A stretch of DNA of 64,000 bases from contig JBAMJV010000837.1 of assembly GCA_037951105.1 (NCBI GenBank), forward strand, positions 1-64,000, read 5' to 3'. Both the position numbers and the translations under genes were made by a program. This stretch comes from Echinarachnius parma. Taxonomy: Eukaryota > Echinodermata > Echinoidea > Clypeasteroida > Echinarachniidae. The notes under the pieces are model-generated. The model was given only the letters and a program-made list of their open reading frames with translations, was not told the origin of the DNA and did no database searches. Shown here in pieces: positions 46,106-57,608 of the stretch; within the stretch, counting starts at the first letter, position 1; each line of letters opens with the position of its first letter.

Positions 46106-46530
46106 TTGGATCCCAATCGACCCACCACATCGGATGGGCGTGGTCATCGACCCTTTCAACTGGATAGGCGTGGTCAGTAACCTTGGAACACGGATCACTG
46201 CGGAAGAAAATCCCTCTCCACTCGACTCTCTTGTTTATTAGTTCATGCAAAGACGCATATTAAACTGTCTTTGATTCATATATCGATTTACCTTAATTTA
46301 TATTTTCTCAATTTAATTTGGACTTCGTGACCCGCTCCTTATTCGCGTATACAGAGCACATTTGTACAAATAAACATTCAATACAACGGGAAATACAGCA
46401 GTTAGCCTGTATAGGTCTCTTGTAAAATAGTACTGGAAAGTTGTTCCCGCAGAATATGTGACCGTTTCTATCAAACTGAGAACACATCTAAGTGGAAAAA
46501 TTAAATCACAACACCATTCATTATGTAGGT
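46106..46530. other. 3' flank of copy E with degenerate TM7-like text
   Basis: 'gatgggcgtggtcatcgacc' and 'ataggcgtggtcagtaacct' are two short echoes of exon 3. The rest is spacer. Confidence 0.55.
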
Positions 46531-47742
46531 CATAGCAGTGGCGTAGCTAGGTGGGGGGGGGGGGGGGGGGGGTATGCCCCCATGGGCTAATCCTAGGGTT
46601 AGTCCAACGTCACTACTGTACTTGGTTCAATGTTACTTTGCTTACTGGTTAGCATTTTGTTTTCTTATTTTTAATACTCGTTATCATATGTATTAATGTT
46701 TTGTTTAGTTTGTATTAACTAACCCTAATAGTGATTAATATAGGGATTACTATAGGGATTATAATAGGAATTATCATTTGATAGAGAATGACACAATCAA
46801 TTTCGAAATGTATAGGATGTACGACGTTTACAGAATGTTAACTTGAGGGCGCTTGTTCAAGCGTCATAACCACATAGATTTGATGTATGCTATGACATAA
46901 GGTGAATGAGAGGAAGCATGATACAAAATCTGAGGTGAAACGGTACAGCAGCAAATTAGCTATGACGGATTGAACTTTCTTGAGAATTGACGAATATGAG
47001 AATTATGCCAATTTTCATGTTCAACATCCTATATGGCGAGTGCCTCAGTTAGAAATTTGCGACAGTTTGTCAGAAGTATCGCTAATTTCTACATGATGTT
47101 CAATTAGGCATAAATCATTTGTTTTTTGCATTTTCCGATTCTGATTATTTATCGCATTGTTCACACTCTTTTGATTATTATAATTAATCTGGAATTTCCC
47201 TTTAATGAACGGTTTTGAAATGCTTATATTATGTACATACCTGACATATCAGACTTTGGTATAACTAGTTCAGATATCATTGGTACATTTATTATCAGAT
47301 TACGTTTCATCTAACCTTAATTCTTTGTAGGCAAGCATTTATTTGGGTACGTTTGTTAACGTGTATATACTCGGTGGGTAGAAAAACATTATACTCTTTT
47401 ATACATACATATATAAACATGTATATATAATTCAATTATAAACAAGAAGCATGCACAAAATCTTGTTTGAAATTATATTTCCTTATTTTAGGTATCATAA
47501 TTGCCTAAGATGATACATCGATTATCTGTATTGTTTTACACCATTACCATTTATAATGCTTTGTTGATCGTCATGACTGATTTATCTTTATATAATACAT
47601 TAATAATACACGGAATGCACCTTTAAGTAGTGAAAACAATCACTAACGCCCACATGCGGTCGGGCTAAGGGTGCTTTTAAAGCATTGCATTGCAGTGGTG
47701 CAGATTAGATATTCACATAAATAAATGATCGATTTTTCGTTG
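46531..47742. other. Intergenic spacer
   Basis: Contains a G20 run at 46553-46572 and AT-rich spacer. No gene or paired ends were found. Confidence 0.5.
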
Positions 47743-47743
47743 A

Positions 47744-47838
<95 letters not shown>

Positions 47839-47840
47839 TG
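47743..47840. repeat. (GATT)n microsatellite, about 24 units
   Basis: A pure tetranucleotide run. A frame reading (INQS)n on the minus strand is an artefact of it. Confidence 0.97.
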
Positions 47841-47879
47841 ATTTGATTTGATTTCCTAATTATAATGTTTTTTATGAAA

Positions 47880-48660
47880 ATGCGAACAAGAAAAGTTGCC
47901 ACTGTATACAGGGGACCTGGTAAGACTGACTGCGGTAAATCCGTTTATACCAGTCCTGTTTCAACGTTACAAACAGTTCCCCCAATGTTCCGAATTCTGC
48001 ATATAAAAGTTTCGACCGTGGGAAGGGACAATTCCCTCTCAAAATAATCCTCCCCTGCATAGGCCCCAGAGGCGTCGATCCGTTTTTGCGATTGGGGGAG
48101 GGGGCGAAATTTGAAAAATGTTCCAGAGTGACCACTGGGAGAGCTAAAAGCCCCACATTGGCATGCCCGGAAGTTTTATTATGCGCTCATTGAAAGTGTC
48201 TTGATGGCTCGAAGACCTGTCTTTGGGGGGCGCCCACATTTGGGGACAATAATGGGGGTCCAGGGGGCGGAGCCCCTGGAAGCTTTTATATTTCAGACAT
48301 TTGCAACTCCTATCATGGGTGTTAAAATTTTATAAAATAGTGAACCTGCTCGTAACGTATTTTTAAAGGGCATAGCGAGGAAAAGATTGAGCCTTGCATG
48401 AGATGAATCCACGTGATCCTGTATACTATAGAGCCATCGATATAGTCTAGGGCATTGAGCTCCCATGAAACTAAGCAAGGGCGTCAATAACTTCTGAAAA
48501 GTGGAGGGGAGACATTGCGAGGAAGCGAAGCGACCGAGCTGGGGAGGGTGTGGGAGGGGGTGTCCCCCTCCCACAGGATCGACCCCCCTTAATTAGACCC
48601 CCCTTCCCCTCCCCCAAAATGCTTGCCATGGCAAAAAGACAATAAATTCTGTTTTTCTCA
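47880..48660. other. Repeat-like spacer with G/C-rich motifs
   Basis: The text 'gggggtccagggggcggagc' and 'ggaagcgaagcgaccgagct' followed by 'gggtgtgggagggggtgtcc' has the look of dispersed invertebrate DNA-repeat text. No paired ends or genes could be shown. Confidence 0.35.
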
Positions 48661-49023
48661 GATAAACTCAGTTTATCACCTATGGCAAGCCGTTTGCGCA
48701 AAAAGTCGATAAACTATGTTTTTCTCAGATAAACTCAGTTTATCACCAGATAAACACAGTTATTCTCAGATAGACTTAGTTTATCACGAGATAAACCGAG
48801 TTTTTCAGGAAAAAAACTAAGTTTATCAGTGATGATAAACTCAGTTTTTCTTGAGAAAAACTTAGTTTATCTTGAGTTTATCTTGATAAACTCAGTTTAT
48901 CAACTGATGAACTGAGTTTATCAAAGATATACTCAGTTTATCAAATATAAACTCAGTTTATCAAAGATAAACCCAGCAAAAACAGAGTTTATCGATTTTT
49001 GGGGCAAAATAAGGCTTGCCATA
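48640..49023. repeat. Foldback element 2 with GATAAACT-AGTTTATC palindrome array
   Basis: More than ten copies of ATAAACTCAGTTTAT-like palindromes lie between TATGGCAAGCC (48681) and GGCTTGCCATA (ending 49023). A shorter unit of the same type precedes it from about 48640. Same termini as the element at 15732-16113 but an unrelated core. Confidence 0.8.
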
Positions 49024-49292
49024 TACGCCCATGCCACTTGCGATTTGACAGTCATGTTCATAAGTGGTACTTGTTCCTTCAAACGAAAGTGATCGCGTGC
49101 ATGGATGCATTTGAATTAAAGGTTTTTATTCGTAAGCAATAATTCGCCATCTCTAGCGTGGGATATACTCTTTGAAGATTTTAAATGCAAATATTTGTGG
49201 AAAATCGTCTCATTTCCAGCCATTATCAACTCGTTTTTTTGTGTAACACCATATTATTAAGAATTAGTTGTGCAGGTCAGGAGAAACCTGTA

Positions 49293-49672
49293 TTGAAGGG
49301 ATCTAATACTGTAACACATGTCCAAATCCACAAATCTTACTTAGAACTCTGGTGGTTCATTCATACCTTGTTGTATTCGTATTACCATTAGAAGCATGTT
49401 TCGTGTTTTTTTCTTCTCGAATTTCCCTCTCGTTGATATTTACGATTAAAGTGCTCGTATTTTTAATTATCCCCTGGAAAGTAACAAAGTCAGTGCAATG
49501 AGTTAGAGAATATCACGTTGCATTTTCGCTCACTATTTGGCCATATAATATTCATTAAACGTGAAATGTTCACAAATTACTCAGTGGACATATCACATCA
49601 CAATAACACACATTTGATCAACCATTCACCACTTTTTGCACATGTCAACCTACAGTTACTAGATCCCTTTAA
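49293..49672. mobile_element. TTAA MITE family beta, copy before gene F
   Basis: Left end TTGAAGGGATCTAATACT (degenerate), right end the complement of TTAAAGGGATCTAGTAAC. 380 bp, non-coding, about 270 bp before the start of F. Confidence 0.8.
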
Positions 49673-49940
49673 TATACCTTATTAATCAATATACTGTACT
49701 GGTTCCGTAAGGTTGACAGATGGTTTCCAATAAAAACTGAAGTGCTTATGGGTCTTGTGATTGAAAACATAACTTTTAAACTGTATTAGGTATCATAGCC
49801 AGATAGTTCTTCACAACTAAAATAAAGCATCATCTGCACAACTGTCCTGCTGTACATTTCTTTCTCTACCATAATCTACTTGAACACAGTTGAGCTGGTT
49901 AACTTCTGATCGTTGTATATTTACGGATTGTTTGACAAAC

Positions 49941-52900
49941 ATGAACTGCAGCGGTGTAGTGACAACAACGATGACGACAATGGTCACGTCAGGGATGTCA
50001 ATGATGACCATTATCGGCCTCTTGAGCATCAATGGCACGTCCCCTACCGACATCTCTAATCACTCTGATACCTCTGGTCATGATCCTTGGTCAGCCGTCG
50101 TGATCATCGAGGGGATCACCATCGTGGTCATCTTCGTCGGCGCGCTCTTCGCCAACCTGATGGCGATGACGACGATTCTGACGGACAAAGTATTACGGAG
50201 GAATCTCCACAACGTCCTCATCCTCAACCTGACCGTGATGGACCTTGGTGTGACGATGACGAGCATAAGTTTGTCTATATGGTCGATCTATGACGACGGA
50301 TACCTACTCACAAACAACAAAGTTTTGTGCACGGTAAATATCAAAATAAAACTATATAAAACTATTTTAAATTAAATATTAAGCGCGGTATAACGTTTAT
50401 ATAGGTAATTTGCATCATGTTAATTTTGTTGCATAATGAAATCAATATTTTTTCTGGGGAGAACCTCGATAAGCCTATTTGTTTTCTTCTCATCCCTATC
50501 ACATACACTTTTAACTATTCATACAAAGTCATGTTAAAGGGATAGTTGAGTTTTGGTAAAGAGAGTACAGTTTTGGTCAAACTGAATTTTAGTAAAGGCC
50601 CAGTCCCATACTGACGATTTTCACGGCGAATCGCAACGATTTGACGTTCGTCGAGCAAATCGCTTAAGCCGTGGTCCCAACCCGCCGTTCTTGCAAGTGC
50701 GTGCTGTCTACTTGCAAACACGTGGGCAAAATTTGGGTATCCGTACGTGGTGAGTACCGCCTCAGTACGGATTTGGGAGCACGCAGACACTCCGTAGCAC
50801 TTTTAGTGCACGAGGAACTTTCGCTGCGTTCGGGCTGCGGTCGGGCTACGGATTCACCCCCAGTACGGGTGACGCGCGTGCCCTCTACGGCGCACTTAGC
50901 ACGTGCGTGCTGCGCACGTGATAAGTGCGTGTTCCGTGCTTACTCGGCACTTCCCCAGTTCAACTGTCCAATGAGCACGCAGAACTCACGTGGACCGTAC
51001 CGAGTAAGCACGTGCTCCGCACTTACAACGCACGTTGTGCGCACTGATTTCTGCAGTATACATTTCGTCTCCAAGACCCCGTTTACAGTGCAGGGCCGGG
51101 CCGAGCCGCGGCTCGGCCCGGCCTAAATTGCGGTACTCGGCCCCCCAATTTTGTGCGTTTACAGTGGCGGGCTCGGCCCGGCCGCCCTTTCAATATCTTG
51201 TCGTAGTGGCGCTCTGCATGTAAACAAACCACTATTTTGGGGGCGCGCCGGGGTCACAGTGCAGATCAGAGGCACCATAAACACCGAAGAAAATTCGATA
51301 AACGAGGGATTACGACGTCATATCCTATGACGTAATGATCCTTTCACTTCCGGGGTCACATATTTGGTACCGCATTTGGCACTGCGTGCGTTTACAGTGA
51401 GAAAAGCGGGGCCGAGCCGCGGCCGAGCCGCGGGGCCAAATGCGCGACCACTTTTGGTACCGCATTTGGCCTTTTTTCACTGTAAACGGGGTCCAAGATG
51501 CCTAAGGTCGTCCTATATATACCCCCGACATCGGGCGGAAAAACTCACGTTCATCGCACTTGCACGCACTTACAACATGCGAGTGAGTAAGGACACCGTA
51601 CGTGAGCAGCACGTGTAAGTACGGCCTCCGTACGATAACGTGGCAATCGTACGTTGTAAGCACGTTGTAAGCACGTACAACTCACTTACCAAGAAAAACG
51701 TGGCGGCCGTGGCCTCCCCAAAAAACGTACGGACTAAAAACACGCACGGTGGTCGTGGTCGTGGTCGTGTTGCATCGTATTACATCGTATCGGTTCTTCC
51801 CCAAAACCATGGGCGTAGATCTGTCATTGATACCCATTCAACTGGGGGGATGATATATTCATTCATCCCCCCTGATGAATAGGTATTACGTAAGTCGCTA
51901 CGCCCATGCCCAAAACCGTGGCTAAATCGAGTCGATTGGTTCTAGTAAATCGTTGCGAGTCGCCGTGAAAATCGTCAGTATGGGACTGGGCCATAACCAA
52001 AACCTGCACCATTTCATTACAAACTAACAGTTATAACTCCACCATGCTTGAAAGGAGTACAAATTACAAATGACTAAGTAAAAAGCCTGTTATCATTAAA
52101 AAAAAAGAGCCGTTAAAACTCAAGAGTGCGCTCTTGAAGCTCATAGGTTTCAACCATATTAAATAAAATATTGTGCATGTGATGTCTTGTTGAAATAGTG
52201 ATTAGATAGAGAGATAATCAACAACTATTTAAAAACCTCTTTTTGTAAATTTTTGAAAAGAGGAAGCATTTAAAAACATTTTTTAACGGCTGGTTCAAAA
52301 TCATCTAATAATTGTGGGGCCCCACAATTATTACAAATGGTTATTTTTATGGATGTTTTAGCCATTTCTGAACCGATTTTGATAAAATAAAGTTTATTCT
52401 GTCATTAAAATTGTATGCTCTTTCAGATTTGACACTCAGTGTTTCATTATCTCACAACAAAATTATTTTGTGTATCGCCCTCTATACCAAAACTCAACTA
52501 TCCCTTTAAGTCATACATAACATATTTACATGAATTTTATTTTCAATATATACATATGAACTGTATTCCAATTCTGGAAATAAAATGAATTGAAGCCATT
52601 TCCATTGAATCGGAAAAACACATTATTGTAAATCAAAAATAATGATTTAATTATGTTTCATAATAATAATTCTGCAAAACACCATGCCCCTTTTTTGCCT
52701 GAATGTTAAGTATCAAGTTCTGCACGAATGGTGTGATTGTGCCCATTAAACGTTATCTTTTCCCAAACCATAACAATTTTAAGCAATGGCTGCATTCCTG
52801 CCCCTACAGTCTTCGTACCTTTTACGCTTAATTACCAAGTATATGATTGTATTTCAAACATAGAGATACTCACCAGAAAAATATAATACAAATGAAGTTG

Positions 52901-55108
52901 GGCAAACAAAATTGGGCTTCCGAATTGGGATTCGAACCCGAGACCTCCGGAGGGTTCTCTGATCGTGTTCATGTATATTTTTAACACGTTTTATTAGGAC
53001 GTTTCATTGGTTCCTATCCTCTGGCCTAAACAAAAACAATATTCGTGTTGGTTTTGAAGAATGAATTTAAATTGATGTATATTATCTAATTATCGAAAAA
53101 AAGGGTTCAATATTTGGGTTTCTATAAAGTAAACCATCTAAGGAAAGACTATCATAATGTCATAATTATTATGACTGATCAAATATGGGGAAATCAGTTT
53201 TGCTTTCGCAAGATAATCAATCACCCAATTCCTTTCTTTTCCTGAATGGGCTTAATAGTAGACATGATTTATAGACCTGTAAAGTTTGCTCGGGTAATGA
53301 TACCGATCGAAGGGACCTTCACGAGAACACGTGTTTATCAATGTATACACACGGACTAAATAACGTTCATAGTTTGTTTAAGGATCATTTGTGATATTTA
53401 TCAAGTCCATCCTTCTTTAAAATCCTACAGATTAATGGATTTTGTGCAGCCCTTTTCACATTCGGTAACTTCACAACCATTCTAGCAATCTCTCTTGACC
53501 GCTACCTCACCGTGTGCTGGTCAACCCGTTTCCCTCCCACCAAGCGCCGCACCATCACTCTGGTTGTCTTTTGCTGGGCTCTTCCGATCACCAACGCCAT
53601 CCCTCCGACCTTTGGGGTCCTGTCGGACTTCATGTATCACCCGGACACTCATCACTGCTCCCCTGTGTGGAACTCATGTCCCTACGCTATCATCTGTTTC
53701 ACCTTCGGTATAACCGTCCCCGTGATGGCATTCTGCTACTTCCGTGTCATGTTGACGATCCGTCGCCAGGAGCTTCAGATGAAGTCCCATCAAGGTGCAC
53801 TGAGAGGAAAGAAGTCCAGCGCCCTCAACGTGGGGACAAACACAGATAGTGGCGTTGACAACATTTCAATGGACACCGTGAGTATCAGCCGAACAGCGAA
53901 CTTGACCGATGACCCATCAGATGACCCGAATATTTGGCAATCCGATATGCCTAGCACCGGTGTAGTGACTGACCACATCAATATCGTTTCCGGAGCTACA
54001 GGAGGCGATGCATCCGACGATGCGAGCAATCAACCACCCTTTTTTAACGAGATTGTCCCATTTACAAGTGCATCGGGGACTATCATTGATACAGGTGATG
54101 CTGGAGATGTTGTGACTGAACAACACGCTGGACGGACGGCTGGGTACCCTGTGAAAACGGTTGGGAAGACGACGAAGTCCATGTGGATTAAAAGGAAGAG
54201 GGAGAGGAAAGTTCTGGCAAGACTCAACAAACTGAGCGTGGATAAACAGATTGCCATGACAGGTAACACGTTAACTGTAAACCTATTTGCATAGTCATTG
54301 ATTTTCCCCGTTTAAAAACACAACAAATGCAAAGAATTAATACAGGTATACAGAAGTAATACCTGTATTACAATGTGATTTGTTTAACCAACGTCTGGAT
54401 GGCCCATTTTCTTGAGTGCCAACATGACCCTCCTGATCTTCCATCAGGGTCCAGTCATGTTTCGCTGCAGATGACTAGTTATCGAATGTCTTAATGTGCA
54501 AGGAAATAATGAGTAAGAAATATTTAGTTAAAATGGTACACCGAGGCCCCGTTGCAGAAAGAGATACAATCGATTGTAAGTTACAATTAATTGTAAGTCG
54601 TCAGATCATGTCATGTGTTCTAAATGCGCGAATCTGATTGGTTGAAACGCGCAGAGTTTCTGATTTACAATTAATTGTAATTTACAATCGATTGTATCTA
54701 TTTCTGCAACGGCACCCATGTATAGCATGTCTAAGCAAAAGTGACTATATTATACCATCAACAAAGCATTACAAATTTAAAGTAAACATAACAATTCACG
54801 ATCATGGTATGTATCAATAAATCACAATCGATTCACTAAAAGTAATATTGTTTTGTGTCCGTTGCGCAGGAATACTTTTGGTCTTGACCACACTGATCTG
54901 TTGGACACCGTACTGCACCATCCACTCCAGCTTTATCCACATCGACTTTCCCCAATGGGTGGGCGTGGTCAGTATGTGGCTAGCCTACACCAACTCTCTC
55001 CTCGATCCGCTCGTCTATGCCTTCATGAATCGACGCCTACGCGCCAGGTACCGTTCTCTGATTGGCTGCCGGATGAACTGCGCCAGTTATAATACTGATG
55101 TCGATTAA
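49941..55108 (+). CDS. Receptor copy F: orphan class A GPCR
   Basis: A 487-aa receptor from exons 49941-50333, 53431-54262 and 54870-55108. The start at 49941 aligns with copy E; an ATG at 49890 in the same frame is less likely. Landmarks: three N-terminal glycosylation sites (Asn2, Asn31, Asn40), N1.50 = Asn72, D2.50 = Asp101, TM3 Cys130, DRY 154-156, CWTP in TM6, DPLVY in TM7. The third loop is the longest of the family because of an insertion (text around NEIVPFTSASGT). TM5 is two residues shorter than in the others (ICFTFGIT against IWFTFIFGIT). The tail ends in NTDVD after the position of the B-D stop. Intron 1 holds a nest of three DNA elements. All frames are open. Confidence 0.9.
50596..51993. 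mobile_element. Harbinger-like non-autonomous element inside MITE alpha
   Basis: Inverted ends of about 45 bp start GGCCCAGTCCCATACTGACG. The host MITE bases TAA are doubled at the joints (50593-50595 and 51994-51996), a 3-bp target duplication as in PIF/Harbinger. Inside are GC-rich stretches with many ACGTGC and GCACTTAC-like motifs. No transposase is seen. Confidence 0.78.
51075..51493. mobile_element. GC-rich MITE family gamma, copy 2
   Basis: Ends GACCCCGTTTACAGTG and complement, with the 3-bp direct repeat CAA on each side (51072-51074 and 51494-51496). It is 419 bp and close to the copy at 38793-39222 in its first half; the middle holds unrelated text. It lies inside the Harbinger-like element. 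Confidence 0.85.
52510..53430. other. Intron 1 of F, last part
   Basis: AT-rich spacer. At 52930-52965 a minus-strand GGTTCGAATCCC resembles a tRNA B box, without a matching A box. Nothing else is seen. Confidence 0.45.
54545..54716. mobile_element. MITE with GGCCCCGTTGCAGAAA ends, intron 2 of F
   Basis: Inverted ends of about 55 bp (GTTGCAGAAA, ATACAATCGATTGTAA, TTACAATTAATTGTAA) around a short centre. 172 bp. Ends resemble Harbinger/ISL2EU MITEs. No coding capacity. Confidence 0.8.
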
Positions 55109-55630
55109 ATGCCCATCAAACCGCCCCAAACACTAACCCCACCTCTTGATCCCTTCATGAATTGACGCCTTCGCGCCAGGTTCAGCGCCCCCTGATTGGC
55201 TGCCGGGTTGACTGCGCCCGTTATGATTGGATCCTCATCAACCCGCCCCTATGGCTTGGCGAGGTCAACCTGTGACTATGATACACTTACTCGTTCATCG
55301 ATCCATTCGTCTGTAAACATACACTTTCGTGAAACGACGTCTTCGCGCCAGGTTTAGCGCTCTCTGATTGGCTGATGGGTATACTGCTGCCATTATCATA
55401 CCGATCTCTGATTGGATCCTCTTCAACCCGTCCATATGGCTGGGCGTGTTTAACATATGACTATCGAACACTAACTCGCTCCTCGATTAATTGACGCATT
55501 CGCGCCAGGCAATGATATCTGATTGGACGCTCGTCGGTCGAGCCGGGCATGATACGATCACTCCTCAGCCCTCGCAGTGAAGGGGCGTGGTCTGATGTTG
55601 CTATAAATTCCCTCTCGTCTTTGCGTTTAT
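55109..55630 (+). pseudogene. Four degenerate tandem copies of the exon 3 end behind gene F
   Basis: Behind the stop the text of TM7 and the tail recurs: 'cgccttcgcgccaggttcag' with 'ctgattggctgccgggttga' (about 55109-55225), 'cgtcttcgcgccaggtttag' with 'ctctgattggctgatgggta' (55226-55420), 'cgcattcgcgccaggcaatg' (55421-55530) and a last, weak one with 'aggggcgtggtctgatg' (55531-55630). Unit length falls from about 195 to 100 bp through deletions. None is open. The other receptor copies have one such echo each, so the duplication began before the genes split. Confidence 0.75.
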
Positions 55631-55985
55631 GAACTATTTTCCCATATGGATTGCAACCCCCCCCCCCCCCCCCCCCCCTAATCAAATTCATTTTGTACAA
55701 TTCACATTACTATTTCTTTTGTAAGGTCTAAGTCCAAGTTGCAGCATACCACCATTTGTTCTTATCAAAACAATTAAAAAAAACTTTGATGTCGATAATA
55801 TATAATGTTTACAAATTGTTTAATTGAGAACGATTTCAAACTTGACAACACTTAATGAATCGGTAGTTATGTATATCATGTACATTGTAGACTTATACAT
55901 AAGACTTTGGTCCATCTAATAAGTAGAAAGACTAAATTTATTATTGTACATGATTTATTTATACTAAGTAATTTATTAACATATA
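55631..55985. other. Spacer with a C20 run
   Basis: A C run at 55659-55678 and AT-rich spacer. No gene. Confidence 0.6.
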
Positions 55986-57145
55986 TTAAAGGGATAGTTG
56001 AGTTTTGATATAGAGGGCGTTGCACAAAATATTTGTTGGTGAGGTAATGAAAAACTAAGTGTCAAATTTGAAAGAGCATACCATTTTAATGACAGAATTA
56101 AGTTTATTTGATCAAAATGCTCAGAGACTCAGAGACTGCTGAAATATTCATAAACATAACTATTTGTAATATTTGTTAGGCCCCACAATAATTCAATAAT
56201 TTTGAACCAGCCTTTGAAAAAAAATGCTTAGACTTTTTAACAATTTACAAAATATGTTTTTAAATAGTTGTTGATGATCTCTCTGTTAAAGGGGTAGTTT
56301 AGTTTTGGTAGAGAGGGCGCTGCACATCACAATTTTTTTGCGAGGTAATGAAAAACTGAATGTCGAATTTGAGAGAACATACAATTTTAATGGCAGAATA
56401 AACTTTATTTGGTCAAAATCGACCCAGAAACGGCTGAAATATCAATAAATATATCTGATCTTATAATTATTTGGGGCCCAAATAATTAGATGATTTTTAG
56501 AAAAAAAGAAAAAAAATGCTTGCACTTTTTCAAAAAATTTCAAAAGCGTTTTTAAAATAGTTGTTGATGAACTCGCTATTTAATCATTATATCAATAAAA
56601 CATCACATGCATAATTTTGTATGAAAAATGGTGGAAACCAATGCCTTTTTAAAAAGCGCCCTCTTGTGTTTTAATGGCTGTATTTTAATGATAACAGGCT
56701 TTTTACTTTGTCGTTTGTAATATTTGTATATCTTTCGAGCATGGTGGAGTTATAACTATTAGTTTATAATGTAACTGTCCAGGTTTTGGCTACTAAAGTT
56801 CAGCCTTACCAAAACTAAACTACCCCTTTAAATCATTAGTTTAACAAAACATCACATGCACAATGTTTTAATTTTAAATGGTTGAAACCAATGAGTTGTT
56901 TAGAGAGCGCCCTCTTGAGTTTTAACGGCTCTTTTTGAATGATAACGGGCCTTTGGTAATTTTTTGTAATTTTTTGTAATTTTTTGTAATTTTTGGTCGT
57001 TTGTAATTTTGTATATCTTTCGAGCATGGTGGAGTTATAACTATTACTTAGTTTGTATAAATGTAATGGTGCAGGTCTTGGTTACTAAAATTCAGTTTGA
57101 CCAAAACTGTACTCTATATACCAAAACTCAACTATATCCCTTTAA
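55986..57145. mobile_element. TTAA MITE alpha, older copy split by a younger one
   Basis: Outer ends TTAA-AGGGATAGTTGAGTTTTG (55986) and the complement ending at 57145. The younger alpha copy occupies 56286-56831. Outer text is more diverged from 14225-14770 than the inner copy is. Confidence 0.88.
56286..56831. mobile_element. TTAA MITE alpha, younger nested copy
   Basis: 546 bp, close to 14225-14770 along its whole length. TTAA at both ends (56286-56289, 56828-56831). The older copy's text joins correctly when one TTAA is kept, which proves the target duplication. Confidence 0.92.
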
Positions 57146-57603
57146 GTATGTAAAAGCATAATTAAATGAAATAATTTTCAGAGTATAAACGCCAAAGATA
57201 ATGATTGGATTTATTTTTACACGATTCATAATATAATATCTGTGGATCGTCATGAATGATTGAACTAATATACTAAAAAAACTAAAAAGTAAATCTGTTT
57301 GGCATAACTGTTGTATCTTTTAGTAACGATGAGTTATGTATACTAACTATCATACTGTGCTCAACATTGCTCTTCACCAAAAAAAACAAAAATTCTTTGG
57401 GAATTAAGATAAAACATTATCGTACCAAAATATTTTGTATGTTTTATATGATATTCTAAGTATACATTTTACATAAAGATGAACTCACACTACTTTTTAA
57501 AGATTCTTGCCTTTTCTTTGTCTTATTCATGTATAAATCATATTTCAGAATAGTACACCGCATCCGGATACGGTCTTTCATAAGCGAGATCTGTTTTTGT
57601 ATT
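57146..57603. other. Spacer, no gene seen
   Basis: AT-rich unique text up to the target site of the LTR element. Confidence 0.55.
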
Positions 57604-57608
57604 GTGTA

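Larger units (their letters stand above)
50534..52509. mobile_element. TTAA MITE alpha, interrupted by two further elements
   Basis: The alpha ends TTAA-AGGGATAGTTGAGTTTTGG lie at both borders. Only 50534-50595 and 51994-52509 belong to it; the middle is the Harbinger-like insertion. It lies in intron 1 of F. Confidence 0.85.

Noticed and set aside
47705-47902. (INQS)n frame
   Set aside because: Product of the (GATT)n microsatellite.
50515-51126. A 91-codon and a 151-codon frame in intron 1 of F
   Set aside because: They lie in the Harbinger-like element's GC-rich repeats and match no transposase motif.
52930-52965. tRNA gene on the minus strand
   Set aside because: Only a B-box-like stretch is seen.
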